The notes under the pieces: generated by a model
Told to the model about the DNA's origin: nothing
Seen by the model: the letters and a program-made list of their open reading frames with translations, nothing else
Databases searched by the model: none
In this document: one piece after another, positions 44,860-53,393 of the stretch
Numbering within the stretch: the stretch's first letter is position 1
Layout: the number at the start of each line of letters is the position of its first letter
Assembly: GCF_008693005.1 (NCBI RefSeq)
Contig: NZ_VXKE01000019.1
Span: forward strand, 62,001-126,000
Reading direction: 5' to 3'
Length of the DNA: 64,000 nucleotides
Origin: Helicobacter canis
GTDB taxonomy: Bacteria; Campylobacterota; Campylobacteria; Campylobacterales; Helicobacteraceae
Made by a program: the position numbers and the translations under genes

Positions 44860-46218
44860 ATGAAAAAGGTAGCTGCAAAGAAGCTTGAGCGCATTCTAGT
44901 CGCAAACCGCGGAGAAATCGCGCTTCGAGCGATACGGACGATACAGGAGATGGGCAAGCAGGCAATCGCTATTTACTCTGTGGCGGATAAAGATACGCAT
45001 TATCTTGATGTGGCTGATGCCAAGATTTGCGTAGGTGGGGCAAAGAGCGCAGAGAGCTATCTTAATATCCCAGCGATTATGAGCACCGCGGCACTTGTTG
45101 ATGCTGACGCGATATTCCCGGGGTATGGGTTTTTGAGCGAGAATCAGCATTTTGTAGAGATCTGCACGCATCACGGGATAGAGTTTATTGGACCAAGTAG
45201 TGATGTGATGGTGATGATGAGCGATAAATCTAAGGCAAAAGATGTGATGAAAGATGCCGGTGTGCCGGTGATTGAGGGCAGCGATGGTGCGCTAAAAGAC
45301 GCCAACCATGCCCAAGAAGTCGCTAAGCAAATCGGCTACCCTGTGATCCTAAAGGCTGCTGCTGGCGGAGGGGGTAGGGGAATGCGGATTGTAGAGAGTG
45401 AATCCCTGCTCAAAAACCTCTACCTAGCCGCAGAGTCCGAAGCTTTAAGCGCATTTGGCGATGGCACAATCTATATGGAGAAGTTTATCAACAAGCCAAA
45501 GCATATAGAAGTGCAAATTCTAGCTGATAAACACGGCAATGTCGTGCATATCGGCGAGCGTGATTGCTCTGCTCAACGCCGCCAGCAAAAGCTCATCGAA
45601 GAAACTCCAGCTGTGGTGTTAAGTGATGATGTGCGCCAAAGACTGCTTGCCACAGCCGTCAAGGCTGCTAAACATATCGGTTATGTGGGGGCTGGGACTT
45701 TTGAATTTCTGCTAGATTCTAACAACAAAGACTTTTTCTTCATGGAGATGAATACGCGCTTGCAAGTAGAACACACCGTGAGTGAGATGGTGAGCGGACT
45801 TGATTTGGTGGAGTGGATGATCCGCATAGCAGAGGGTGAGAAGCTACCAAAGCAAGAAGAGATCCAATGCAAAGGACATAGCATAGAGTGTAGGATCACC
45901 GCTGAAGATCCTGTCAAATTCTATCCAAGTGCGGGGAAAATCACGCAGTGGATAGCACCCGGTGGGGCAAATGTGCGACTTGATAGCCACGCATATAGCG
46001 GCTATGTCGTGCCGATGTTTTATGACTCGATGATTGGCAAGCTCATCGTCTGGGGCGAAGATCGCAATAAGGCAATCGCTAGAATGCGCCGCGCGCTTAA
46101 AGAATTTAGCATTGAAGGGATTAAAACTACCATACCTTTCCATTTAAAAATGATGAGTAATGCCGATTTTCTAAAATCCACTATCCATACCAAATACCTT
46201 GAGCAAAATATGGAGTAG
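44860..46218 (+). CDS. accC: Biotin carboxylase subunit of acetyl-CoA carboxylase
   Basis: 452-residue ATP-grasp enzyme: LERILVANRGEIALRAIRTIQEM, FPGYGFLSEN, KAAAGGGGRGMRIV (ATP lid), QLVEHTVSEM-type segment LQVEHTVSEM, and C-terminal RMRRALKEFSIEGIKTTIPFH. Carboxylates biotin on AccB. Intact. Confidence 0.97.
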   Translation: MKKVAAKKLERILVANRGEIALRAIRTIQEMGKQAIAIYSVADKDTHYLDVADAKICVGGAKSAESYLNIPAIMSTAALVDADAIFPGYGFLSENQHFVEICTHHGIEFIGPSSDVMVMMSDKSKAKDVMKDAGVPVIEGSDGALKDANHAQEVAKQIGYPVILKAAAGGGGRGMRIVESESLLKNLYLAAESEALSAFGDGTIYMEKFINKPKHIEVQILADKHGNVVHIGERDCSAQRRQQKLIEETPAVVLSDDVRQRLLATAVKAAKHIGYVGAGTFEFLLDSNNKDFFFMEMNTRLQVEHTVSEMVSGLDLVEWMIRIAEGEKLPKQEEIQCKGHSIECRITAEDPVKFYPSAGKITQWIAPGGANVRLDSHAYSGYVVPMFYDSMIGKLIVWGEDRNKAIARMRRALKEFSIEGIKTTIPFHLKMMSNADFLKSTIHTKYLEQNME

Positions 46219-46245
46219 CGGTAGGCTTAGGATTAGGAGACAAGC

Positions 46246-46974
46246 GTGAAAGTAGCAAATACAAGTGCTTCAACTACCTTGAAAGATGATGCTCTAAAGA
46301 GCGAGAGCGCAAGAAAGACTGCAAAGCAAAGTGAGCAGCCAAAAGCGACACAAGCCACCCAAAACGCGCAAGAAGAGAGCGCAAGGGTTTCTAAACCTAC
46401 ACCTAGATCTTTGGGCAAAGAAGAAGCAAAAGATCTAGGCGTAGTAGTGAAAAATGCCAACACTACGATAGGCGCACTTGATGTAATGATACGATCTATC
46501 CACTCTTTGCAGACGCAGAATAAAGCCTACCAAAAGCTCGCCCTAAAGCTTCAAAATCTCCAAGACAACACCCAAGAAGCCAAGGATCTTACAAGTAAAG
46601 CAGACGCAGTAAAAGACAAAATGCAAGAAACTTTTGACTCCGCGCTTTTTAATGATGAAAATGTTTTCACCAAAAGCTATGCAGAAATCCCAGAGAGTCA
46701 TCTCAATGCCAAAAAGCTCTCGCCAAATAAGCTTGATATTAAGCAGCCCGAGAATCTCTCTCTTTATGCTAAGGATTTAAGCGAGCAAAGATCCTATGCA
46801 AAGCAGGCAAAAAAGCTTGTCCAAAGTGCGCTTGATGAGAAGCTAGACTCTGTGCAAAAGACAGATTCTAGGTATGCGAAGCTAGAATCTAGCAGGCTAA
46901 ATCCTAGTGAGTTCAAGGCTGCACAAGGGAGCAGTGGCGTTACACTCGATAGAGTGCTACACCTACTACGATAA
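46246..46974 (+). CDS. Conserved-position hypothetical protein between accC and pseC
   Basis: 242 residues, GTG start. No signal peptide or membrane helix. The N-terminal ~65 residues are Lys/Ser/Ala-rich and low-complexity; the rest is predicted helical coiled coil (LQTQNKAYQKLALKLQNLQDN, SYAKQAKKLVQSALDEKL). I do not recognise a family. Its stop overlaps the pseC start (TAATG), which ties it to flagellin glycosylation or flagellar assembly by context. H. pylori also has small unknown genes between accC and pseC. Confidence 0.72.
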   Translation: MKVANTSASTTLKDDALKSESARKTAKQSEQPKATQATQNAQEESARVSKPTPRSLGKEEAKDLGVVVKNANTTIGALDVMIRSIHSLQTQNKAYQKLALKLQNLQDNTQEAKDLTSKADAVKDKMQETFDSALFNDENVFTKSYAEIPESHLNAKKLSPNKLDIKQPENLSLYAKDLSEQRSYAKQAKKLVQSALDEKLDSVQKTDSRYAKLESSRLNPSEFKAAQGSSGVTLDRVLHLLR

Positions 46975-48119
46975 TGCAAGTTATCCCCTATAGCACACAG
47001 CTTATTGATGAAGAAGACATTGCTTGTGTGGCGCAGGCTCTGCGCGCGCCTTTGCTTACACAAGGGCAGGCAGTAGAAGAGTTTGAAAAGGCTCTTGCTG
47101 AGTATTTGGGGGTGCGCTATGTGGTGGGCTTTAACTCCGCCACCTCTGCGCTCTATGCCGCATATCGCGCTTGCTTTAGCCAAAATGCGCTTGTCATCAC
47201 CACGCCCATAAGCTTTGTCGCCACGGCAAATATGCTGCTAGCTTGCGGCTGTGAGCCGATATTTGCGGATATTGGGTTTGATGGCAATATCGCTCCAGAT
47301 TCCATTGTGCGCGCTATTGATAGTTTGGATTCTAGCGATAGGGAGAGATTGCAAGGGATTGTAAGCGTGGATTTTGCTGGCAATAGTGCTGATGTAGAGA
47401 GAATCCAAGCTATCGCAAGAGAGCATAGCCTACACTTTATCGCTGATAGCTCACACGCCTTTGGTGGGAGCGTGAATGGGCGCAAGATTGGAGGGCTTGC
47501 TGATGTGAGCATTTTTAGCTTCCACGCTATTAAGCCCATAACCACGGCTGAAGGCGGTGCCATTAGCACCAATGATGAGCAAATCTATGAGCAAGCCAAG
47601 CTGATACGAGCACACGGCTTAGTGAAAAAGCAGCTTTGGGACACAGAAGTAGCGCAAGTGGGCTTTAACTTCCGCCTAAATGAGCTGCAAGCCACACTTG
47701 GGCTCTCCCAGCTCCATAAAATCGAGCAGTTTTTAGCGCGCAGAGAGGCGATCGCTAGAATCTATGACGAAGCATTTATGAAAAACCCTTACTTCACGCC
47801 CACGCACCCAGCAATCCCTAGCACCCATACAAGCACCAATCATCTCTACCCTATTTTGCTCCATAAAGAGCTTTATTGCGCGAAGGAAGAGATTTTTACA
47901 ATGCTATGGGAGAAGGGGCTTGGCGTGCAGGTGCATTATAAGCCGATATTTCTCTATGAGCTTTTTGCCAATGCGCGCAAAAGTGGTGGGCAAAATGCGC
48001 TTGATTGGTATTATGCCGAGTTGTCGCTGCCCTGTCATCAGGCGATGAGTGATGAGCAAGTGCAATACTGCATAGATAGCACACTCGAAGTTTGCGCTAA
48101 AGTGCGCAAAAATTGCTAG
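46974..48119 (+). CDS. pseC: PseC, UDP-4-keto-6-deoxy-hexose aminotransferase (pseudaminic acid pathway)
   Basis: 381-residue PLP-dependent DegT/DnrJ/EryC1 sugar aminotransferase. QVIPYSTQLIDEEDIACVAQAL, GFNSATSALYAAYRACF, ITTPISFVATANMLLACG, IADSSHAFGG, FSFHAIKPITTAEGG (catalytic Lys in HAIKP) and FNFRLNELQATLGLSQL. Makes the 4-amino sugar precursor of pseudaminic acid, which decorates flagellin and is needed for motility in Helicobacter. Synteny with accBC supports orthology. Confidence 0.92.
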   Translation: MQVIPYSTQLIDEEDIACVAQALRAPLLTQGQAVEEFEKALAEYLGVRYVVGFNSATSALYAAYRACFSQNALVITTPISFVATANMLLACGCEPIFADIGFDGNIAPDSIVRAIDSLDSSDRERLQGIVSVDFAGNSADVERIQAIAREHSLHFIADSSHAFGGSVNGRKIGGLADVSIFSFHAIKPITTAEGGAISTNDEQIYEQAKLIRAHGLVKKQLWDTEVAQVGFNFRLNELQATLGLSQLHKIEQFLARREAIARIYDEAFMKNPYFTPTHPAIPSTHTSTNHLYPILLHKELYCAKEEIFTMLWEKGLGVQVHYKPIFLYELFANARKSGGQNALDWYYAELSLPCHQAMSDEQVQYCIDSTLEVCAKVRKNC

Positions 48120-48532
48120 ATTCTAGCTGCGCGCAAGATAACTACACTACACAAGCACACTAGCACGCCTGCCACATAGCCCACAATGTGGAAGCGTCCC
48201 AGATCGATTAAAACCACCACGCAAAGCCCAAGCACGATATAAGAGAGTAGCCGATATAGCCCAAATGATAGCTGCACCCCTAGCATAAACTTAGATACGC
48301 CCACACCTTTGCTTGCTGCTTGATCTTGCTTGTCTTGCTCTGCTACTTGCTGCTGTGTGGATTCTAGCTCTCTAGCTAGCCGCTTTTGTAGCGCGTAGTA
48401 TGAGCTTATAATCACAAGCAGTGTAGAAAAATACGCTACTTCAAAGCTTATCCCAGCTGAGATCTGCAGTAGCGCAGTGATCCCTAATGCTGCGCAAATA
48501 TTCACTATCGCTGCCAAGCTATATTTAAGCAT
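48116..48532 (-). CDS. Small membrane protein of unknown function
   Basis: 138 residues from ATG at 48532, 5 nt after AAAAGGG (GTG at 48538 also possible). Four hydrophobic segments: ~3-24, ~27-43, ~85-110 and ~117-135, with a charged loop between 2 and 3 (RLARELESTQQQVAEQDKQDQAASK). No family recognised. It converges on pseC with the two ends overlapping by 4 nt. Confidence 0.7.
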   Translation of the reverse strand: MLKYSLAAIVNICAALGITALLQISAGISFEVAYFSTLLVIISSYYALQKRLARELESTQQQVAEQDKQDQAASKGVGVSKFMLGVQLSFGLYRLLSYIVLGLCVVVLIDLGRFHIVGYVAGVLVCLCSVVILRAARI

Positions 48533-48560
48533 TTTCACCCTTTTACATTTTTATAGACTT

Positions 48561-48571
48561 TATTATACAAT
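48561..48571 (+). promoter_or_regulatory. -10 region of cytochrome c-like gene
   Basis: TATTATACAAT, 28 bp before the ATG at 48599; GGA RBS follows AAAAAA. Confidence 0.45.
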
Positions 48572-48598
48572 ACACAAAGCCCCAAAAAAGGACAGCCA

Positions 48599-48988
48599 AT
48601 GCTTCGTAGTATAGCTTTTATCGCGTTTTTTTGTAGCTCGCTTTGCGCGCTAGAATCTAATATCATAGAGATTATGCAGTATTTACAGAGAGATTCTGAC
48701 CTTATCCAAAAGGGATTTTTCTTAAATAAATTTGACATCGTAGCAGAAGGGATTAGTAAGCATAAGGCGGATTTTAGCGCGCTGCAAAAATTCAACATTG
48801 AAGTGTTTTTAGATGAAAAAACGCTCAATTACTCACCCATTATCACATCATTTCTCAATAACATCGTAGAAAATCGTGTAGCCTTAGAGACATTTTTGAA
48901 AAACAATGACAAAGTCCGGGCTTATGAGGCATTCCAAGAGCTAAACCATAATTGTATGAAATGCCACGCCTTGATTCGAGGCTGGTAG
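48599..48988 (+). CDS. Periplasmic monoheme cytochrome c'-like protein
   Basis: 129 residues with signal peptide (MLRSIAFIAFFCSSLCALES). The single heme motif CMKCH is only seven residues from the C-terminus, the layout of cytochrome c' and b562-like four-helix bundles, and the intervening ~95 residues are helical. The exact role (electron transfer or gas/NO binding) is not readable. Convergent with mnmA; a 19-bp palindrome separates them. Confidence 0.78.
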   Translation: MLRSIAFIAFFCSSLCALESNIIEIMQYLQRDSDLIQKGFFLNKFDIVAEGISKHKADFSALQKFNIEVFLDEKTLNYSPIITSFLNNIVENRVALETFLKNNDKVRAYEAFQELNHNCMKCHALIRGW

Positions 48989-48991
48989 GGC

Positions 48992-49010
48992 TAAGCTAGA
49001 ATCTAGCTTA
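48992..49010. terminator. 19-bp palindrome with TAGAWTCTA core
   Basis: TAAGCTAGA-A-TCTAGCTTA between convergent genes, overlapping the mnmA stop. Likely shared terminator-like structure. Confidence 0.5.
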
Positions 49011-50036
49011 AGCGATCACGCCTCCACCTAGCACGCAGTCCCCATCATATACTACCAATGCCTGCCCCTTTGCCACGCCAAACACCGGCTCGCTCAAATG
49101 CGCGACAATCCCATCATCTCGCACTTCAAGCCTAGCCTTTGTAGGCTCGGAGCGATAGCGGATTTTGATGTCGTATTCTTTATCGTTATAGAGTGTAGAT
49201 AGGCTGACATTGCTTGCTTGCACGAGATTTTTGGCTAGATCTTGCTTTTTGCCTACGATGATTTCATTTGCCTTGGGGTTAATATCTAGCACGAAGTGTG
49301 GCTCTAGCGCGCCCTTGACGCTAAAGCCCTTGCGCTTGCCTATGGTGTATTGCATATAGCCTTTGTGGCTACCCACGACATTGCCCTGTGTATCGCGCAC
49401 GAGTCCGGGGTTATCGACTTTGGTGTGCTTTTTTAAAATATCAATATAATCTGTCTCCACAAAGCAGATTTCTTGACTCTCTTTATAGGTCTCCAAAGTC
49501 CCAAACCACGGCATCGCTTCAAAGGCTTTGGGCTTGACTTCAGCCTTTAGCATATCGCCAAGTGGGAAAATCAGCCGATCAATCGCCTCTTGAGAGATGG
49601 CATAGAGGAAGTAGCTTTGATCTTTGCTAGAATCCACCGCCTTGGCAATGCGCTTTATGCCATTGACTTCTTGTATGCGCGCATAGTGTCCTGTGGCGAT
49701 TTTCTCACAGCCAAGCTCTAGGGCTTTTTGCAGTGCGAAGCCAAATTTCATATTAGGATTGCACATAGCGCAAGGATTTGGCGTCTCGCCATTTTCATAG
49801 GAGCGCACAAAATAGTCATACACAATCGCTTTAAACTGCTCTTGCGCCTCTAGCACGATAAATTCAAAGCCTAAATTTTTAGCGACTTTCTCGCAGTTTG
49901 GGATAAAGACTTTGTGCTTTTCTTCTTTATTGTGTAGCTTTAGGTAGATCCCAAGCACTTCATAGCCTTGTTTTTGTAGTAAATAAGCTGAGTAGGAGCT
50001 ATCTACTCCCCCGCTCATTAGTAACGCAACTTTCAT
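49008..50036 (-). CDS. mnmA: tRNA-specific 2-thiouridylase MnmA
   Basis: 342 residues. PP-loop [18 protein letters not shown] at the N-terminus; catalytic cysteines in [13 protein letters not shown] and [17 protein letters not shown] and [10 protein letters not shown] also present. Thiolates U34 of tRNA Lys/Glu/Gln. ATG at 50036. The 150 bp upstream (50037-50188) holds no supported gene. Confidence 0.95.
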   Translation of the reverse strand: MKVALLMSGGVDSSYSAYLLQKQGYEVLGIYLKLHNKEEKHKVFIPNCEKVAKNLGFEFIVLEAQEQFKAIVYDYFVRSYENGETPNPCAMCNPNMKFGFALQKALELGCEKIATGHYARIQEVNGIKRIAKAVDSSKDQSYFLYAISQEAIDRLIFPLGDMLKAEVKPKAFEAMPWFGTLETYKESQEICFVETDYIDILKKHTKVDNPGLVRDTQGNVVGSHKGYMQYTIGKRKGFSVKGALEPHFVLDINPKANEIIVGKKQDLAKNLVQASNVSLSTLYNDKEYDIKIRYRSEPTKARLEVRDDGIVAHLSEPVFGVAKGQALVVYDGDCVLGGGVIA

Positions 50037-50188
50037 AGATACGCCTTTATAGTAAAATGGAAGCGCATTGTATCGCTAGGAATCTCATAGCCACCTTAAT
50101 GGCTTAGATTTTGACTTTGCCCATAGGAGCACTTTTCATAAGGTTGTCTGCCCAAGACTGAATCGCTACCCTAGAATCCACTTTTGCA

Positions 50189-50995
50189 TCACTTACAGCC
50201 AGCTGCGCGAGCGATGGCTTGCTGCATATCTTTGATGGCTTGATGGAGCCCTACCATAACAGCGCGCGCGATAATGCTATGCCCAATGTTTAGCTCACTA
50301 ATATAGGGGAGAGAGAGTAGGGGGACTATGTTTTCATAGTTTAGCCCGTGTCCTGCAAAGACCCCTAGATTTAAGGAGTGTGCGAGTGTGGCAGCAGATT
50401 CTAGGGCTTGCAGGGCTTGCTCTATTTGTTGGGCTAGATTCTGGCTTGTGTGTGGGCTTTGTGCGGCATTGTGGCTATGTGGCAAGCAAGAGTGCAAAAG
50501 ATCATAACAGTGCGCATACGCGCCTGTGTGTAGCTCGATACCATCGACTTCTAGCTCCTTGGCTAGGTGGATTGCTTCTCTATCTGGCTCGATAAACACT
50601 GCCACAGGGATATTGTGGTGCTTAAAGCGCGCGATTGTCTCAGCAAGTGCGCTAGAGCACATATTTAGCCCGCCTTCTGTGGTGATCTCTTCGCGCTTTT
50701 CTGGGACAAGGGTGATTTTATGCGGGCGCAAAGCACATAGAATCTCCACGACCCCGCCCTTGCTCAAATCGCTTGCGCACTCGACATTCACAGGCAGGGG
50801 GGAGCTTTTGATAATGCGCGCGACATCATCTTCGTGGATATGGCGGCGATCTTCACGCAGGTGGATAGTGATCTGCTGCACGCCGGCATTTTTAGCGATG
50901 AAAACTGCTTCAAGTGGGTCTGGCTGGTGGATACGCCTAGCCTGCCTAAGTGTGGCGATATGATCGATGTTTAATCCTAAATCCGGGAGCTTCAT
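50189..50995 (-). CDS. pdxJ: Pyridoxine 5'-phosphate synthase
   Basis: 268-residue TIM barrel, last step of the DXP-dependent vitamin B6 route. LGLNIDHIATLRQARRIHQPDPLEAVFIAKNAG, HLREDRRHIHEDDV, FIEPDREAI, GHGLNYENI, ELNIGHSIIARAVMVG. An insertion around residues 160-185 (SHNAAQSPHTSQNLAQQ) is longer than usual. ATG overlaps the upstream TGA (ATGA), so it is coupled to the thioredoxin-like gene. Confidence 0.95.
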   Translation of the reverse strand: MKLPDLGLNIDHIATLRQARRIHQPDPLEAVFIAKNAGVQQITIHLREDRRHIHEDDVARIIKSSPLPVNVECASDLSKGGVVEILCALRPHKITLVPEKREEITTEGGLNMCSSALAETIARFKHHNIPVAVFIEPDREAIHLAKELEVDGIELHTGAYAHCYDLLHSCLPHSHNAAQSPHTSQNLAQQIEQALQALESAATLAHSLNLGVFAGHGLNYENIVPLLSLPYISELNIGHSIIARAVMVGLHQAIKDMQQAIARAAGCK

Positions 50996-51507
50996 AATGA
51001 TCCTTTGCTAGCACGCGCGTGCGTAAGATGAGAGCTAAGCCACTGCTGCTTGGACTCTTGGGTTTGTAGATTTTCTGGCAGGGTTGGGATAAGTGTGAGC
51101 AAAAGTGCTAGATCATCAACACTAAGAATGCCAATGTGCTTGAAAGCCACTAAATGGTGCTTGTCAAAAAGCATAAGCGTAGGCGTGGCATAGATGTGTA
51201 GATCCTGCCGTAGGGACTTTGCGCTAGTGGGTGTGGCAAAGGGCAGGGTGATGGGGTCTTTGGCATAAATATCAATGGGATAGAGCGCAAAGGAGCTAAG
51301 GAGGTGCTGCAGCTTAGCGTGGGCTAGATTCTGCTCTAGGACTTTGCAGGGCTGGCACGAGGTGGAGTAAAACATAAGCACGATTGGCTTGCTAGATTCT
51401 ACAATGCTAGAATCTAGTGCAAGCGTGGTGCTAGATTCTACTTGTGTGCTTGCTTGATCCTTGCAGCCAATAATAAAGCAAGCAAGCAGGATTAAGCCCC
51501 AGCGCAT
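50992..51507 (-). CDS. Thioredoxin-fold lipoprotein
   Basis: 171 residues. Lipobox IIGC near residue 15; thioredoxin-type active site MFYSTSCQPCKVLEQN near residue 55 and cis-Pro YATPTLMLF. A membrane-anchored periplasmic thiol reductase or oxidase. It follows Sco after 8 nt in a copper-handling cluster, so a role reducing Sco or CuA/cbb3 ligand cysteines is plausible. Confidence 0.8.
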   Translation of the reverse strand: MRWGLILLACFIIGCKDQASTQVESSTTLALDSSIVESSKPIVLMFYSTSCQPCKVLEQNLAHAKLQHLLSSFALYPIDIYAKDPITLPFATPTSAKSLRQDLHIYATPTLMLFDKHHLVAFKHIGILSVDDLALLLTLIPTLPENLQTQESKQQWLSSHLTHARASKGSL

Positions 51508-51515
51508 AGTAGCTC

Positions 51516-52070
51516 CTAATGGTTGGCAAAAAAGCTTAGCAAGTCATCTTTGAGCGTGGCGAGATTGCTCACTTCTTGCGTTAAGAAGCCTTGCTTGTCA
51601 AAGAGATAGAGCGAAGAGCTATGCGCGATACTATATCCAAGCTTAGAATCTTTAAGGGGGATTATTTCGTATTTGACTCCATAGCGTTTGGTAACTTCTT
51701 GCAGTGTTGGCTCTTCAAAGCGCAAGCCATAGGCATTAGGATAAAAGTGCTTGACATAGGCATCAAGTGCTTCTAGCTTATCGCGCTTAGGATCAAGCGT
51801 GATAAAGAGCACGACCACATCGCTAAGGTCTGTTTCATCTTCTAAATCTTGCAGGGTATCTTGGAGTAGCGCAAGTGTAGCTGGGCAAACATCTGGGCAA
51901 GACATATAGCCAAAATACACGATTTTATATTTATTAGCAAATGTGTTTAGTGATACTTCGCCGCCTAGGGTTTGGGCATTGAAGTGGTAGGAGTGGTATT
52001 TCTGCACACTCCACCAAAGAAGCCCTGTGAGAAACATCCCCACAGCAATGATCCCCATAACTCTTGCCAT
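51516..52070 (-). CDS. SCO1/SenC/PrrC-family copper chaperone
   Basis: 184 residues. N-terminal membrane anchor (MGIIAVGMFLTGLLWWSV), thioredoxin fold with the copper site YMSCPDVCPATL (CxxxC) near residue 57 and the ligand His in YSIAHSSSLYLFD near 150. Delivers copper to cytochrome oxidase. Intact and flanked by PCuAC and thioredoxin-like genes. Confidence 0.88.
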   Translation of the reverse strand: MARVMGIIAVGMFLTGLLWWSVQKYHSYHFNAQTLGGEVSLNTFANKYKIVYFGYMSCPDVCPATLALLQDTLQDLEDETDLSDVVVLFITLDPKRDKLEALDAYVKHFYPNAYGLRFEEPTLQEVTKRYGVKYEIIPLKDSKLGYSIAHSSSLYLFDKQGFLTQEVSNLATLKDDLLSFFANH

Positions 52071-52095
52071 AGATTCTACCCCTTAAGCCTAGTGG

Positions 52096-52659
52096 CTACT
52101 CTTTGCGCTTGGCATCAAAATCTACAGATGTTGCCGAGTCTGTGTCTTCGCTGCTTAGTCGCATACGATATTGCATTGTCTCTTCTGTGCAGCTTGCCAT
52201 AATCGCCCTGCCTTCATAAAGCTCATCATCGACCTTGTGGAAGCGCACGATAGTTTCGCCCATATCCATATTAAGCCCTACGATACTGCCAGAGAGTGAA
52301 GTGAAGTCCGCCCCCTCCACGCGGAATACCACAGATTCCATAGAGACGATATTGCTAGGTATGGCTTGCACAAAGACACGAATTTGCTCCTGCTCTTGCG
52401 TGCTGTGATTAGTCTTGGTGAAAATTACTTGGCATTTACCTGCATTAAGCATACATAGGCGCATTAGATCTTCTGGTGCTTGCCTGCTTTCATCTTCTTG
52501 CACACTTTGCTCCTTGTGCTTTGGCTTAGAGTCTGCCTTGGGCTGCAAGAGATAGAGAGAGCCCCTGCCCCAGATGAGATAGATAGCAAGCGCGCATAGG
52601 CACACCACAAGGATTGTGATGATCCCCTTTTTGGTTAAATGCTTATCTTTGCGTGGCAT
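52096..52659 (-). CDS. Membrane-anchored periplasmic protein of unknown function in copper cluster
   Basis: 187 residues: basic N-terminus, one membrane helix (KGIITILVVCLCALAIYLIWG), a charged linker and a C-terminal beta-rich domain containing three Cys (LCMLNAGKCQVIF..., MASCTEE) and Met residues (NMDMGET). No family recognised. It lies between PCuAC and Sco genes with 12-25 nt gaps, which argues for a copper or oxidase-assembly role. Similar small anchored proteins accompany Sco in other epsilonproteobacteria (my inference). Confidence 0.65.
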   Translation of the reverse strand: MPRKDKHLTKKGIITILVVCLCALAIYLIWGRGSLYLLQPKADSKPKHKEQSVQEDESRQAPEDLMRLCMLNAGKCQVIFTKTNHSTQEQEQIRVFVQAIPSNIVSMESVVFRVEGADFTSLSGSIVGLNMDMGETIVRFHKVDDELYEGRAIMASCTEETMQYRMRLSSEDTDSATSVDFDAKRKE

Positions 52660-52671
52660 TGCGGGTCTCTA

Positions 52672-53187
52672 TTAGTGGTGGGCGTGCTTGTCGCTCTTGT
52701 TGATAACGCGCTCTCTAATATTGCGCCCTTTAATGGGGGCTTCTATCTTTAGTGTTGTGCCATTATCAAAGGCAAGCTCTAAAGCGATTGTTTTGCCTGC
52801 TTCAAGGGGCTTTGGAAGATTGATTAGCATAATGTGCAGCCCACCCGGAGCAAGCTCTACGCTCTGCTTGGCAGGGATTGTAATAGAATCTACCGGGAGC
52901 ATTTTTACCACACCTTTTTCTTTGATACTTTGGTGTAGCTCTGCTGTGGCTGTGCTATTGATGACTGTAGCCTTTTGCAGTGCTATGGGCTGCTCGCTTG
53001 TATTGCTTAATGTGCCAAAGGCTGCGCTAATATTTGAGCCATCAATCGTGGCAAATGCGTGAAAGCCCTGCGCTTCAATAGCGTTATTTTGAGCATTATC
53101 TTGCTTGGCTGCGCCACTGCAGTGCAAAGCCCCGAGCCATAGCGTTAGGGCGAGAAAAATTGGTGAGAGTTTTGCTTGTCTTTTCAT
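52672..53187 (-). CDS. PCu(A)C-type periplasmic copper chaperone
   Basis: 171 residues from ATG at 53187 (AGGAG 6 nt upstream). Signal peptide RQAKLSPIFLALTLWLGALHCSGA. Family copper site: TATAELHQSIKEKGVVKMLPVDSITIP and LAPGGLHIMLINLPKPL (His/Met ligands). The His-rich C-terminus (KHAHH) is extra. First gene of the copper cluster; partner of Sco in CuA or CuB delivery. Confidence 0.88.
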   Translation of the reverse strand: MKRQAKLSPIFLALTLWLGALHCSGAAKQDNAQNNAIEAQGFHAFATIDGSNISAAFGTLSNTSEQPIALQKATVINSTATAELHQSIKEKGVVKMLPVDSITIPAKQSVELAPGGLHIMLINLPKPLEAGKTIALELAFDNGTTLKIEAPIKGRNIRERVINKSDKHAHH

Positions 53188-53317
53188 ACACACTCCTAGA
53201 TTCTGGGTAGCTGGCTATGGTATAACAAAGCCTATTAAAAATCAAGCAAGCCGCTACTACAAGCTACTATATGATAAGCCACTTTAGCCAAAATCCTTGC
53301 CATTTAAGCAAATCTTC

Positions 53318-53330
53318 AAAAAAAAAAAAA
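53318..53330. repeat. A13 tract upstream of the lipoprotein cluster
   Basis: Thirteen A in the 206-bp divergent region between PCuAC and the lipoprotein operon, 63 bp before the ATG at 53394. Could act as an UP-element-like or phase-variable promoter tract. Confidence 0.8.
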
Positions 53331-53393
53331 CGACAATATCACACTTCAAGCCGCGTAAAAATAGCTTGAAAATATTTGGACTAAAGGATAGAA

